Part shown: positions 11,790-25,200 of the stretch, in pieces
Layout of the letters: the number at the start of each line of letters is the position of its first letter
Position numbering within the stretch: the first letter of the stretch is position 1
Source of the DNA: Cololabis saira
Lineage: Eukaryota > Chordata > Actinopteri > Beloniformes > Belonidae
Direction: 5' to 3'
Length of the DNA stretch: 64,000 nt
Assembly: GCF_033807715.1 (NCBI RefSeq)
Contig: NC_084592.1
Span: forward strand, 23,941,501-24,005,500
The notes under the pieces: model-generated
What the model was told of the DNA's origin: nothing
Seen by the model: the letters and a program-made list of their open reading frames with translations, nothing else
Database searches by the model: none
Made by a program: the position numbers and the translations under genes

Positions 11790-14740
11790 CTTTCAATGAA
11801 TCCCCTGGGCAACATCCTTGGAAATCACCAGATATTGGGGGTGATTTTTACGTACGATGAAATGCTTCACTTTAAGTCACGGGGTTCACTTTTGAGATCC
11901 TCTGCCAGTCATAAGCATTCACTACCATATTCCTGAGAGCACTTGGAGAGTTCTTTAGACCCCTGGTTGAAGGCTTGAAGGCTTGAAGGCTTGAAGGCGT
12001 CACACATTTCATCAGCAAAGAAACCAGCAGACCCTACTGTACATGCCAGATGTTCAATAGATGATGCACAGTCCTCCTGTCCGTTGTAAAAGGTGTTCTG
12101 GAATCACAAATCCTATCCATTTGAAGGTGTGACTAGTGCAGGAGTGTACAAATATTCCATATGACTGTTTGGATAAAAAAGAAAAGATTTTAGAATACAA
12201 AAATGTTGATTAACTGTTGACTAATATGTGTCACTTGAGTGTACAGTATCTGCACTGATAACTGGTAATATTTTCAAAGAGGTTCAGATGATTGGTCACT
12301 GACATATGCTGACAAATTCTTGACATTTTTTGTCTGTTTTCTCATGTGCGTAAGCCAATGCAAAAGGAACGCAATTTGTGAATCACCCTTTATCTATATA
12401 GAATTGCAACCAGAGTCACCAGTGTTGCGTTTAGCGCTGTCGTGCCTGTAAGACTGTACAGCCGTGACGCACTTCATCTTTCAGTTTGTCAAAGGAGGGA
12501 ACATGTGACGAGCTGGAGAAAAAGGAGGTGAAGAGTGTCCTTTATCCCTGGTATCGCATGTCCTTCCTCTGAAGTGTACTGTGCCCCAGTAAGAAGGGCA
12601 GCTTTGTTTAGCCCACCCCCATATAATCCCGTTGAGTGTGAGGGAGGGAACAGGACCATCCAGGCCACAGAGGCAGCATCAGCCCCCTTAAGGAGTCATG
12701 GCCCCCGCTCTCAGAAATCCCAAGAAACTTCACACCTCTATGTAAGGACTATAAATAGGCACCATCTGTCCCCCCAGGCTCGGTTACAGCCTCATTCCTT
12801 TTGGTATGGATAGAGGGCAGGGAAGGAACCACTCGGGGTTTAAAAAGGGAGATAGTGGACAGGCCCGGAGTCCAAAAGCCCCTGTCTAGTCATTACACAT
12901 GGGTGACCTGTGCTGCAAGCCATGTGGCAACGGAAGTCTATAGGTATGCTTCTGTCATCTCACTTTGTACAACTGCTCTCTCTGGGCACGTGGGCTCAAT
13001 GCAGAAGCAAAATGTCAGCGACCACGGAGCTCGTGCCATCTTTGGAATCTTACACCACACTCCACTCATCACATTATTTTTCTCTCAAGCTCAGGCTCTT
13101 CACATTTCATTAATCAACCTTGAAGCAGGAGTGGCCCGAGGCTCAGACAGACGCCGTGTCTCCAAATCGGTGCCTGCCCCGGCCATTTCTCCGCCTTAAT
13201 TGCAGCTCACTGTTCCATGGACACAGTTTCAGATCTCCTACCGGTAACACATTATATTCGCTGACTGGAATCTGAGTTAGAAGGAGCGAGAAGTGCAGAA
13301 TCTCAGCGAGCGCTTCAAGTGACAGTATTTGTGCAAACCCAGCAGGGAAAATTGTAAGACACCTCCTAGACCTCACCTCCCACCCCATCATGCAAGTGTA
13401 AAGCTGTAAAAGGTTGGGAAGTGGTACAATAAAACTAGCTAATAGTATTAATACTTTTTTTATTTCCTCCAGACTAAATAATTTTATGCTTTTCAGTAAA
13501 CAACCATCCATCTGAAGCCTGTATTGCTTAATTTCTTGATTTGTGACTTATACTGTGGCTGTCAATTTATTAAGACGCAGGTGACCTTTGCAGGTGTATC
13601 CTACCTTTATTCCAATGACATGTGGATATTGAAGTGTGTTTTCAACTTTCTAGTTTTCTTGGTGTGGTGTGGTTTGTCCACATTGATAAAAGTTAACCAG
13701 AACAGGGTGGATTGTAAAGATTTACGGTGCAAAAAGTTCCAGGTGAACTTGCATAGAAATGTCACCTAGCCGAAATGCAACATTTCATTATATAAACATA
13801 AAACTTGCACAATGTGGCCATCAGCATGAGATACACACATGTGGAGATTTAGCCACGTAAATGTCTCTAAAAATTCTCTACTTGCGCTCTGCAAACACGT
13901 TCTAACCTGTTTACTGCCACTTGGGGGGGGCAGTCTAAGAAATATGTAGAGGGCTACACCTCGTTGAGTTACACTGTTTTTAGAAATCACATACTAAGAC
14001 GGTTTATGTTTAGAAATACCAGTATGGACGTAGTATGCAGTTTACAGTATGCGAGCAATAGCTATATCTTCAGTATGTGAAAAACACTTCCGATGTGCTG
14101 CTTCCAGGAACATCTCCAGTCTCCAGCTCAGGTACTGTAATATTAAGATCACTACAGTGAAAGCATCACAGTTTCACATGGCTCATTTGTGGTTATGCCT
14201 CAGGATAATGGCTGTTACAGTGGCACACTATAAGCTAGTCATAATTCTCTTAGTAATACCGTATACATTATTGTATGTGGTTTCTAAAATAGTCTTGTTT
14301 TTCTAGTTGGTCCTTTAGATTTGCTCCCATGTGGGCAACACAGAGCTCCAAGCAGACATCGATTTGGAGTCAAAGTAATAAAATATAAAGTTACAAATAA
14401 AATTCTTAAAATTGTTGAGCTTTTTTGTGCTTTTTCTTTCTTTTTTCGTGCACAGCCACATAGATGGTCTGCAAAATCAAGGAGAGCCATGTATAAATAT
14501 TTAATGACCTTTCTTGGAAATTACTGCAAGGATCAATCAATGAATATCTGAATGCTATAATTTGATATAATGTAGGGATGTGACTGTTGAGTTTCCCGTT
14601 TTAAAGAGTCTAGAAATGGACAGGTGAAATAAATACAAGAAAGCAAATAAGCAAAAGGTGAGATTGCATTCAACCCCAAATAAAACAATTATTTATCATC
14701 AAAAAGGAATATTAATAATGAGACGAGGGTACAGGGCATG
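11790..14740. other. intergenic, mostly unannotated; candidate MEF2 site
   Basis: No gene is supported. The block 12400-13320 is GC-richer and non-repetitive. The segment 13980-14260 looks like repeat debris. Open frames at 12535-13199 have no conserved features or splice context. Confidence 0.4.
12749..12758. promoter_or_regulatory. consensus MEF2-type site CTATAAATAG
   Basis: CTATAAATAG matches the MEF2 consensus YTAWWWWTAR exactly. It lies in a GC-rich, repeat-free block about 6.3 kb upstream of the muscle gene myl1, with GC-rich and E-box-like motifs around it. It could be part of a distal muscle enhancer. A single 10-bp match is weak evidence. Confidence 0.25.
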
Positions 14741-14747
14741 AAACAGC

Positions 14748-15267
14748 TTAAAGGGGACCTATTATGGCATCTAATACCTATTTTAAACAGGCCTTGAATG
14801 TCTTAAAAACAAGCTTTTGATTTTTATTGCTAAATAAATTAGAAATTCAGCCTCTGAGGAATGTCTTTAGCATCCCATTCTCTAACTTCATTATCTATGC
14901 AGGATTCTGAGTGGGCGGGGAGGTTATGATAATGAGGCACTGTGCTGATTGGCTGCCTGAATGACGCGATACACCGCTACAAAAAAATGGCGGAAGCTCC
15001 GGCCGGCGGAGTTACTGTAGTTGTGGGCGTGGTTTCACGCATCGGAGACCAACCTATGTAAATCGCATTTTCATTGCGTAACGAAAGGGAGCAGAATCTG
15101 AACGGCTCATAGAAGCCACATCACATTGGATGGCTCATCCGGGCGGCTGTACAGACACTGCAGAATTTGGTTGCTTTCCTCCTTCTCTGAGTTGGCAGGC
15201 TGAGGGGAGACCACTTTATATATGTTAAAGCAAAGGAAACGTGTTTTTCATTATACGTCCCCTTTAA
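14748..15267 (+). mobile_element. TTAA-flanked MITE, full-length copy
   Basis: Both ends are present: TTAAAGGGGACCTATTATGG on the left and the matching ATTATACGTCCCCTTTAA on the right. The ends are imperfect inverted repeats sharing TTAAAGGGGAC. The TTAA at both termini suggests a piggyBac-like non-autonomous element of about 520 bp. The interior closely matches the truncated copy at 333-712. No open frame of note. Confidence 0.75.
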
Positions 15268-15682
15268 GAAAAGCATAAGATGGGTATACGGGAAGAGGGA
15301 AATCTCAAACAGTAGTTAGACACAATTGGGATCAAACCACCAACTGCTTAAAGAGAACATGTCAAACCCTCGGTGACATCACACATAGTTTTCTGAAGAA
15401 ACATTTTGAAGTTTTAAGCCAACAGGGGATGCCATGTTGCAGGAAGCAACTCCAAGCAACCTTATTAATCCAAAAATGGTGAAAGAGGTGGAGTGAACAA
15501 GGACCATAGCGTAGTTCATTTACCATGGGCTACCTATCTCCTGTAAAGTAATGGTGTTAACTGACATTACCGTAAATTCATTCTAATTTAATCTGTCCTC
15601 ATTATAGCTATTGCCGAAACATCTGAAACAGGAACTGCCAGAGCTGAAATCAGTGCTCCATTTCTTGCAGTGCCTCATATGA

Positions 15683-15755
15683 GTTTCTGTAGTGTAGTGG
15701 TTATCATGTTCGCCTCACACGCGAAAGGTCCCCGGTTCGAAACCGGGCAGAAACA
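15683..15755 (+). tRNA. tRNA-Val (anticodon CAC)
   Basis: A 73-nt sequence folds as a cloverleaf. Acceptor stem GTTTCTG pairs fully with CAGAAAC, followed by discriminator A at 15755. The anticodon stem TTCGC/GCGAA closes loop CTCACAC with anticodon CAC at 15716-15718, and the T arm is CCCGG/CCGGG with TTCGAAA. The A box (TAGTGTAGTGG) and B box (GGTTCGAAACC) are intact. No run of four T follows closely; instead a LINE-like tail begins within about 15 nt, so this could be a functional gene or the head of a SINE-like chimera. Confidence 0.8.
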
Positions 15756-15764
15756 TTATGCTTA

Positions 15765-15815
15765 ACTTGAATTTCCCTTTGGGGATCAATAAGGTATTGA
15801 TCTATTTATCTATCT
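15765..15815 (+). mobile_element. LINE 3' tail with (ATCT)n
   Basis: TTGAATTTCCCTTTGGGGAT, then CAATAAGGTATTGATC and a short TATCTATCTATC run, form a common fish LINE 3' terminus. It lies directly downstream of the tRNA-Val sequence in the same orientation. Confidence 0.6.
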
Positions 15816-18780
15816 ATGGCTGTCCGGTGCTGGTGTCCCCTCAGTCCAGCTCTGCAGAGCAGCAGCTGTCGGACTCCAACCAGACCCGGGCCGTTAGACG
15901 TTGGCTCTGAGCTGTCCAGAGACAACGTTAGCTTTTACCCAGAGGAAGCACCTGAAGCAGGAAGACCTTGGTGTGTGGACAACGGCCAGCTAGTTCCTGA
16001 CAGTTACAGCCTTCAGAAGTCCAGATTAGCCTTTCGCTGCTGGCTCAACTATCAGCCTCCAGGCCAACCCTGAGTCAGATGCAGCAAACAGCACAGGTCA
16101 TAAAATCTTTAGAATAAGAGCCATTATGCGGTCTTAGCCCTTAAATCACAGCTCAGATGTCAAATTCTAAGAAAAATGAGAGGCACTAAGTACCCAAAGT
16201 GATGATAGTTAGCCGTCAACACCACAGACTGCAATGCCGCCAAAGATCATGGCTCTACTTACATTTGCAACCTTACCTACTTACTTAAAATCTAAGCAAT
16301 CCAAAAAGCAGGAGCAGACTTTAAAAAAAAAAAAAAAACCCCATCTGATTCAATAGCTTGTATAACCAATTTTTTTTCTTTTTTGTATGATGTCATTTTG
16401 GAGTAATTTTACTTCAGTTCAGTGAAGTTTACTGGCATTTATGTTTGTACAATCCTCTTAAAGTGCTGAAACACAATTTCAGGGGGGTTGAGGGCACCTT
16501 GACTGATTTTCTCTGTTCCATATTTATCATGTTGCACTACCTCTGCTTTTTTGACAATTTAATGTGAAATCAGCATTTTTTTATAGTGTTAATCTGGTTA
16601 AACACTGAAGGAATGTGGCTTTACAACACAAGCCCTTTTAACAATTCACATACATTCAAACAACACTTAGTTTATTTCTTTAGGAAACAGCAAGGATTTG
16701 ATTTTTTTCACCTACAGCTTTTGAATTTTTGTTCCTTCATTCTTTTTGTAATTATATAATGTGAGTTTTCTGTCTCATGCATTGTTGTTCATCAGAGACT
16801 GTATTTACCTTTTAAGACCTTCTGAGGACCAGATTTCTTTTTTTGTTTTTGTCAATTTGTTCTCATACGTAAAACCTAAAACGCTGTGTGACTGTGTACT
16901 TAACTTTGATGTGACTACAAGAAGATGAAGTTTCCTTTTTCTCCCTTTTCGCTAAACACCACTGTACATCTGCCTCTGAGAAGCTTGCAAAGATGAAACA
17001 CAAGTCTTTTTGATTGAGAGAATTCTAACAACTTTTGGAATCCGCGTTTCTTTGATTTAACTATGTTTTCCCCCCTTTATAAAGCCCGCTGCAGAAAATA
17101 TCCACCTTACATGCAACAGTATCACTCGGTAACCAAAATATTGGAGACATTATGAACTCGTATGTCTTTAATTTGAATTTCCGATCCCATTTATTGTTTA
17201 ATTCTTCTCATGGGCAGCCCTGGTTGCTGCAGGTTGCTGAACTTGACTCTAAAAGGTCTCTGACGTTCTGATAAACAGTTGAAACCCCGTCGTCTCCTAT
17301 TAAAGATCTGACCTCACATCTCCAGTACAGTAAGAGTTGAGGCACCGATGATGGATGCAGGGCTACATATGTACTGAGAAGACTCATGTGATCACAGCAT
17401 GTCAGCATGTTTGTGTAAAAGATTATGACGGTTCACGAGAACGCGCTCAGTTTGCTCATAATTCTGGGTTATATAAAACTGACGTGCTCACTGTTGGTAG
17501 AACAGATGAAAACTGCCTGCATTGCTGCCAAATATATTTGATCATGCTCCTTTTCCATTCTGAAACGCTAACCATCATGACTTAGTGAAACTTCAGCACG
17601 CCGCTGATTCCATTTAGATTCTATAGTGGAGGTCTGGCAGCACAGGTGCAAGATCTGGGCCAGGGTTTCTATAGTGAGAGGGAGGGAGGGAAGGGAAGTC
17701 AAACTCAGAAGGCGCAGTGAAGTGCCAGGGGGGGGTGAGCCTAGATGACAGCTGAGGCACTGAGGCTTTCTCTGGCTTATCCTCATGGAGATGGGGTCAG
17801 CGAAAGCAAGCGCGTGGGGGGGTCGGGGTGCAGAGGGGGGTTGGGGGAATTTGCAGTTCCTTCGTCACCAGGCTCTGTAGTGGCGGTGAAGGCAGGGCTG
17901 CACCGCTGGGCCAGAGAGACTGATATAGACAAGAATTAAGGAAACAGCATTTGCACTCCTAGCCTTGAGGCGGTAACTGGCACCAGCAGCTGAACGCTGC
18001 CCTGCAGCTCCATCTCCCTGTGTTTTTACATCACATCCACCCTGGGGGCTGCTGGTGACACCCACTGAGTCTCAAACTGGACACATGCTGCTTTTCACAA
18101 CACATACAATGACCTGAAATAATCAGTTAACAAGCTGTCCAGACAAAGTTTGGTCTCCAGAAAGATTCCCAAACAGTAACTCCAACTCAATCACGTATTC
18201 CAGTCAAATCACACAGGAATTGTGTCCTCCTGAGACTCTGCACTGATTAATAAGTAATTTTGAATCATTAAAGTCTGATGAAAAAAATCATTGTCAAGTC
18301 AATATGTCTTGTCATATATATGCAGATATTCTACAATTATCAGGTAAACTTTATTTCCCATTTTTGTAAACTCCAGCATTCTGTATAGGCTATAGATCAA
18401 ATATATTTAGGTTAAATGTATGATTTTACTGTAGATGGAGACACAAATGAGTTAATCAAAACTGCAGTCAAAGAAGAACTATTATCAGTCCTGATTATCA
18501 CAGAGGAAATAGAAACCCACGTGATATTGCAAATCATGCCATGATAAACTCACTTTAAGCATCTTATTTCTGCTCATTCATTCATTCATGTTTGCGTGAC
18601 AGTGGCTGAAGGAGTTCTCTTCCTCCATCTGGGCCTTATTTGCGATTTGAGTCTTATTCATCCGTTTGCTTATAGACTGGGAAAATGGACAAAACTGATT
18701 TTTCCTAGCCCAGATATGAACCTGAAAGTGTTAACCCATCTTCAGTGTGATAATCCGAACGAGACGGAGTTGGGTCGTGC
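15816..18780. other. region upstream of myl1, nothing recognised
   Basis: No exons, RNA genes or clear repeats. It includes poly(A) and T-rich stretches near 16320-16390 and GC-rich patches at 17640-18060. It may contain distal myl1 regulatory DNA, but nothing specific can be called. Confidence 0.4.
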
Positions 18781-19025
18781 GTAAAAGCGCGCTGTTTGCG
18801 CATAGTTCCATAGTTTCCGCAGGTAACCCCCCCACACCGCGTCCAGTGTTTTCGTTTCTGCGATTAGAGCTATGTGGCACGAATTAACACACTCTGGCCT
18901 GTCACCTTATATTCCATGTTTAGAGAGAAGCCCTGGGCACACACGCACGCCCTCCCTCTCACCCTCTCCATCCAATCCTAACCCGGGGACAGCCCTGACG
19001 GGGGTCGAGAGGAGAAAATAGCCTC

Positions 19026-19032
19026 ATATAAG
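19026..19032 (+). promoter_or_regulatory. myl1: myl1 TATA box
   Basis: ATATAAG lies about 125 nt upstream of the myl1 start codon and is followed by a C/T-rich stretch suited to a start site near 19055-19060. Upstream there is a CArG-like CCTTATATTCC at about 18905, compatible with SRF control of a muscle gene. The promoter block 18780-19150 is GC-rich compared with flanking DNA. Confidence 0.6.
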
Positions 19033-19153
19033 CGCAAACTGCGCCTTCTTGCTCCGAGTCTCCCCTCCAAGTCTGCAACACTCCGTGTGTGTCACCCCGA
19101 ACCGGGAATTGTCTGTGCTTTCAGGGCCAAATTAGTTCTACAACCAAGTTGAA

Positions 19154-19276
19154 ATGGCACCCAAGAAGGACGCTAAGGCCCCCGCCAAGAAGGCAGAGCC
19201 CGCACCCGCACCGGCACCCGCACCCGAGCCCGCACCGCCTCCCAAGCCCGCCGCCGTCGACCTGTCCGCCGTCAAG
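19154..19276 (+). CDS. myl1: myl1 exon 1 (N-terminal Ala-Pro extension)
   Basis: ATG at 19154 in the context TTGAAATGG. It encodes 41 residues beginning [20 protein letters not shown] and ending VDLSAVK, then a GTACAG donor, phase 0. The Lys cluster and Ala-Pro rod are typical of the long (MLC1) isoform. Confidence 0.95.
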
Positions 19277-22200
19277 GTACAGAGGCCGTCAAAGTTCCGC
19301 GTTAAATCGACGGCGTAGGGTACGCGTCGACGCGCACCGTACGGTGTGCGTCGCCGCGTCCCATACGGCGTAGGCTCTGCGTTGGTGTAACGCGGAACCA
19401 TAAATCAGCCTGTAGACTTTTCCACTCAGAGTTGCATGACAGAGCCAGACCTCCTGCACTTTGGTTGACTAAACAGACAACATCTCGGGAGGTACCTGCC
19501 TAAAATACACTGAAAAAAATAAATAAATCTAAGCGCATGTAAATATAACATATTTAAATCTGTGATATTAACAATTAAAAAAGAAGTGTGTTGCTTTTAC
19601 ATGAATACATCTAGTTTTGAACTTAATCTGCATTTAAAAAAAAAAACAAGACATTGTGCATTTTTTTCCTTAACAAGCAGCATTTATGTAATCCCCCAGG
19701 CAATCTTTTCATTTACACACAAACAACAAGCAATGATCTTGTTGTATTGACTTTTCCTTTAACAATTTTAATCTATTGGGCAGATTAACCAACGTTTAGA
19801 TGAAACATGCTTTATTTGTTTAAGTAGAACACCACAGTAAAAAAGATCTTGCTTGATCTACTTTAAAAAAAATTTAAGGCAACTTTTTCGCATGAGATTT
19901 TTATGTAGATCAAGAAAGACAAGTCTACTTAATTTTTAGTATGTACAAAATTCATTTGCAAGTAAAGTCAACTTAATTTTTGCAAGGAAAGTCAACTTAA
20001 TTTTGATAAATAAAGTAAACTTAACACAATTAAGTTGACTGTACTTGCAAAATGTATTATTTACATACAAAAAATGAAGTAGTTTATACAAAGACTAGTC
20101 TTTCTTGATCTACATAATAATCTCATGCAAAAAGTTGACTTATTTTTTTTAAGTAGATCAAGCACAATATTTGTATCAGTGTAAGCATTTATTTTCTACA
20201 CAACAGTTACATACTGTAGGACTGTTGAGAGACACAGACACTTTTATTTGAACATCCTTAAGCAGATGCACAGCTCAGGGTGAGGCAGCGAGAGCAGCAC
20301 AGCTGCACAGCAGAGCAGAACCATGGAGAGCTCATCTCAAGACCACACCCAGGTCTCTCAGGATTGGACCATCAGATGGATGATTCATACGTGATGCCAG
20401 TGCACAGGGACACCAAATGTGGACATGTTAAAGTAGCTAAAGATGGACTCCCACAGATCAGGTGCCACTACATGCCGTTTAATTAAGTGGCAAAAATTAA
20501 ATGGCTGTTTCACTGGAATTGTGGACAGGAGATAAATTGGAAAGTGTCTGGCTTTGTTGGTTCTGAGTGGAAATGTCAGCGTATATAATGACATGTCAGA
20601 TTAAAACCTTGGATCTGTTTGTTTTATACTCACACAGCTGTTTTTTGTTGTTGTTGTTTTTTTGGCTTGTAGATAGAGTTCACCCCAGACCAGATTGAAG
20701 GTATGTAAACTTCGTTTCACCTTTGCAATCACATGACATTACACACACCCCTAAAACTAACCTTTCTTATTGCCCGTGCCCTGCCCTGTTGTCAGGTGAC
20801 TCTCGGCAAAAGTGTAAAAAACTCAAGTTTGTCAGAGTGAAGAGCTTAAAAATGAGAAACTGCTCAATTCAAACCTGCGTTGGATGAAGTAACGTGTTGA
20901 AATGCTCGTGGCAGGTGGCCTCCTCAATCGTTTTGGTGTTTTGACAATATCAAATGCCTTGAGAAACATGAGAATGGCTAAATGAGGAAAATGTTCCCAT
21001 GGGTTGTTGGAATGAAAAGAAAATGTATTTTTTTGCAAAACAGTTGATGTTAAAAACAAAAAAAGCATACTTGAAAAATCCTGCTGAATGCATTGATAAT
21101 TTTAGTAGTATTTTCAGCTGATTTCTATGCAACAGTTCACAGAAAATAGTTTGAATAAATCACAATAAGCTTCCAGCACTAAGCTCCTGCAGGCTGATTT
21201 AAATAATTATCATGTGCAGGTAGAAGAAGTGTGGTGAGATAGGTGATGTTAAGTTAAAAAGCACAAGATTATATCTAAAAAAAATAATGTAAAGGGCTCA
21301 TTTTATAACCAAAGAGCCTGTTGCCACGAATCTAAACAACCCGTTGCAGCATCTTGACATGAACTCCAGACTGTATACTTTCTGGAGATTAGTGAAATCA
21401 AATTCTGTACCATGAGGCAAGAGCCCAAGCAAGCAGCTCAAAACAGAAACCTGAGAAAGCAGAATAATGAAATGATAGTGTAGTGGTTGACGGAAAGAAA
21501 CACCTGTGCACTGGCGGATCCCACTGGGCTCCGCAGGAGAAGACCTGTGGTCTGGCTGGCTGCTTGTTACGCTGCCGTCAGCATTCCTTACTTTTACTCA
21601 GCTCCCCCGCAGAAGGCTTTGCCTTTAAAAGGAGGGGCTCACATGCTCAGCTATGTTTATCAATTCCAAGGTGGTCTTTTAAAAGAGCCTCGCTGTGAGA
21701 GAAGGAGACAGCTGAGATGGAAATGGTGTGAGGGGGTGATGGAGCTCTGCAGAAGCCAGTCCATTCAGCCAATAATACCACAACCTTGTGGGATGTCTTA
21801 GCCCTGTTGCATGTTTTCCTTGTCAGCTTGAGTAACTGCCTCCACCTGCTGGCATGTTTGCAACCGCTACAGATAGAACTTTGTCAAAACGAGACTCAGT
21901 CCACTTGAGAGAAAAAAAAAAGCATTAGTCAGGTAACATAAATATATTTTGAGTCACGAAGTGGTAGCCACAGATAATTACACCTTAAAAGATTATAATA
22001 AAGCTGATTCTGAAGAACTGTTAAAAATAATATTGCAGAACAAACACACTGAAGTAACATTATAAGGTGACTTTGTTTATGTAACTGAAGTTACATTTGT
22101 GATAATGAAATCAATACTGTCATTGATGAATAGTTCAAAGACTCTCAGATGAAATAGATGAGAGAGGAAAACGAACAGCTCTAACGCACACATACACACA

Positions 22201-25200
22201 CATACACACACATACGTTGATGGTGATGAAAGAAATAGATGGAAAGTCATGATTTTCTTGCCTTCTTCAACAGATTACAAGGAGGCCTTCGGTCTGTTTG
22301 ACAGGGTGGGTGACAACAAGGTGGCTTACAACCAGATCGCTGACATCATGCGCGCCCTGGGACAGAACCCCACCAACAAGGAGGTGAACAACCTGCTGGG
22401 GAGCCCCTCTCCTGATGGCAAGTAACGCGTTCAGTAACTCTTATTGTACAGTATTTATCCCTGAATTGCCCAAAGAGTTTTCGTGGCAATGTACATGCTT
22501 TACTTGCTTGGATAGATGTTTGCATTTTGGGCAATGTGTTGCATTCCCCTTTATTTATTAATTTTATTTCAACCTATAAGCTCAGTCTAATTTGAATTGA
22601 CGTTATATACAACAAATTATGCTAACCTTATTCCTGTTAGGGATAATGGCAAAAATAAAATATCTATTTTTAATACTGTTATAGAAATATAAACAATTTT
22701 CATGTCAGCAACTCAACAAAAAATCAAGAAACGCTTGCAGATTATGTAACTAATGAGCTGTCCAATCAGTAGATGAACTGGTAAGAGGTGAGGGTGTCAG
22801 AGTTGGGTGTAAAAGGAACACCTCTTGAAAGGCTTAAGTACAATTCATGCTTCTCAGCTGTTGTGCCCCCCCCTCCGCAGAGCTCTGTGTCAGCCGACAT
22901 GACCCTTCAAAATGTTCTGACTATGTATCGCCTCTATGTGGACCACAAGAAATGTGATTGGTAGATTTCACTGCCTAGTGGTTGGTGGTTTAATTACAAA
23001 ACAACGAAACCAATAATGCATAAGTATAAATTCCAGCGAGGCTGTAGGGGCTTGTGTGTACCCTACATATATTGCTGCTACGCAGAAGCATAGTTAGGCT
23101 TGAGTCTTTCCAGTCAATAATGAGTATTGGATCACCATGTTGTGCCAGTCTTTGTTCCATAATCAATAATCAGTTCAAATGTTACACATAACTTTGTTTT
23201 TTTTCAAATTCTGTAGTGGTTTAATATTGTGAGAAGATTCAGAGAAATATCAACCCTGAAGGTTAAGGTTGGGGATGACTTTTCAATGAACTATGAACCC
23301 TGAGGCATAACACCATGATCAACACAGCCACATAGACTTTGGAGTGCTTCAAACCAATGACATTTAACAGTCTTCTGCTACATCCAGAAATGTAACCTAA
23401 AACTGCATTACGCAAGGAGGAAGCCATATATCAACACTGCAGAAATGGCGCTGAGTCAACTGTGCCCAAACTCATCACAGATGGAAAGAAAGATGATGGA
23501 CTTGTGATACTTGGCCAAGTGCAACCACACTTATACCTGGAAAAAACTGAAACTGAGTCCTACTTGACAAAAATGAAACAGACTTGGTAAAAATCAAAGA
23601 TGAAAAAGCCAGCATCTGTGACTCCTACTTATGAGCAGGTCCCTCTCCAAGAGGCTGTTGATAAAGGCCATTTTATTAATTCTTGTTCAACATTTGCACT
23701 GTAGTGTAGCCTACTGGTGCACGAGTGTGCAAAATAGTTTTAGTTTAAGACAGATACAATCTTTTGGTAGTTTTTAATCAACATCATCATAATCACTAAA
23801 ATCTATGACACTGACACTTTTGTAACACCTGACGTTGATGGCACTGTGTCAGTCAGACTCCTGTCATGAGATAAATTTTTCTATTGAGATGGTAGCCTAA
23901 ACAGCTTCATGCATAGCTGCTAACACCATCTGGTGGACAATTAGAGTATTACATAAATAAAGTCTGTTCGTTTGCATGAAAAAGTGTATTACTTGAATGT
24001 TTGTGAGAAGATAATTATGTGTATATGAAGGTGCCACGGATGCAGAGTGGTATACAAACAAATCCAGACTTGACAAAATTGTGCCAAATTTTCAAAATGT
24101 CAACTAGAAACTTATAGCCTACATTTGAACAAAAAGCACTAAAATCATCCAAAATAACATTTTTTTTATCACACAACCTGTTTTTTCATGACTCTATTAG
24201 AGGTTGTTGAAAAGAAAGAAAAAAGTGAAAAAGTTCACAATAATTTGATATTCTACCTATGAACGTAAAGTGCAGTGAGGTTATTTTGAAATCTGTGTTT
24301 GTGTGTGTGTTTTTGTTTTTTGTGCTTCACTAATACCTCTTTGGGTGTAATGACTGACCTTGTTGGGACAACTAAGCATTGTGAGGACTGATGCCTGGCA
24401 CTAATAAGACAGAATGTCCTTTTTAGGTTCCTGGTTAAAGCGCCAACTAAGATGTGAATTGAGAATTTAATCAGTTTGAATTAAACTTACTATGTAGATA
24501 TAATATTCAATGCCATACAATTTTTTGTTTTTGTTTTTTTTTGTCATCAACCTCTCTGGCTCATTAACCTCTAGATATAACCTTCTAAATTCTTTATGTC
24601 TTCATCCAGACATGGCTGGCAAAAGAGTAGAGTTCGAGGGATTCCTTCCCATGCTCCAGACCATCATCAACAGCCCAAACAAGGCAGGTTTTGAAGACTA
24701 CGTTGAGGGTCTGCGTGTCTTTGACAAAGAGGGCAATGGCACAGTGATGGGCGCTGAGCTGCGCATTGTCCTGTCAACACTGGGTGAGTCAGACTGGGAT
24801 TCTGTTGCCACACGTATCTGTGTGTGCTTGTTTCACATTGTGTGTTGTTAATACGGGAAGTATTCTGCCTCCTCCTTCAGGAGAGAAGATGAATGAGACT
24901 GAGATTGACGCTCTCATGGCGGGACAGGAGGATGAGAACGGCTGTATCAACTATGAGGGTGAGCCGCTAAGCAGTTAAACCAAGTTTAGCTTTTATTTCA
25001 AGAATGGGCAACTCATCGACTTAACATGTGAAGGTGTCTTTCTAAAATTAGTCCTAAGGAATCGTACATTTCCTCAGTTGGAAAGAAACATCCCTGATGT
25101 AATGATGATCCCACTGACATAAATGCAAGGAAATATAATGCTGAGCTATATTATAGGAAGCGTAGGAACCTATTTAAAGAACTAAACTAGGTATTTACTA

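Noticed and set aside
12535..13511. Several 90-130 codon frames on both strands
   Set aside because: No known family features, no splice-phase network and conflicting strands; GC-rich intergenic sequence explains the openness.
21476..21500. tRNA-like AGTGTAGTGGTTG near 21477
   Set aside because: Only the A-box-like motif is present; no anticodon or T arm follows.
19277..22273. Alternative MLC3-type promoter and first exon within myl1
   Set aside because: I found no short coding first exon with a suitable donor phase here; fish make the short isoform from a separate gene, as far as I know.
22420..22425. Alternative GT donor (GTAACG) just after myl1 exon 3
   Set aside because: It would shift the frame into exon 4; only the GC donor two codons earlier restores the conserved sequence.
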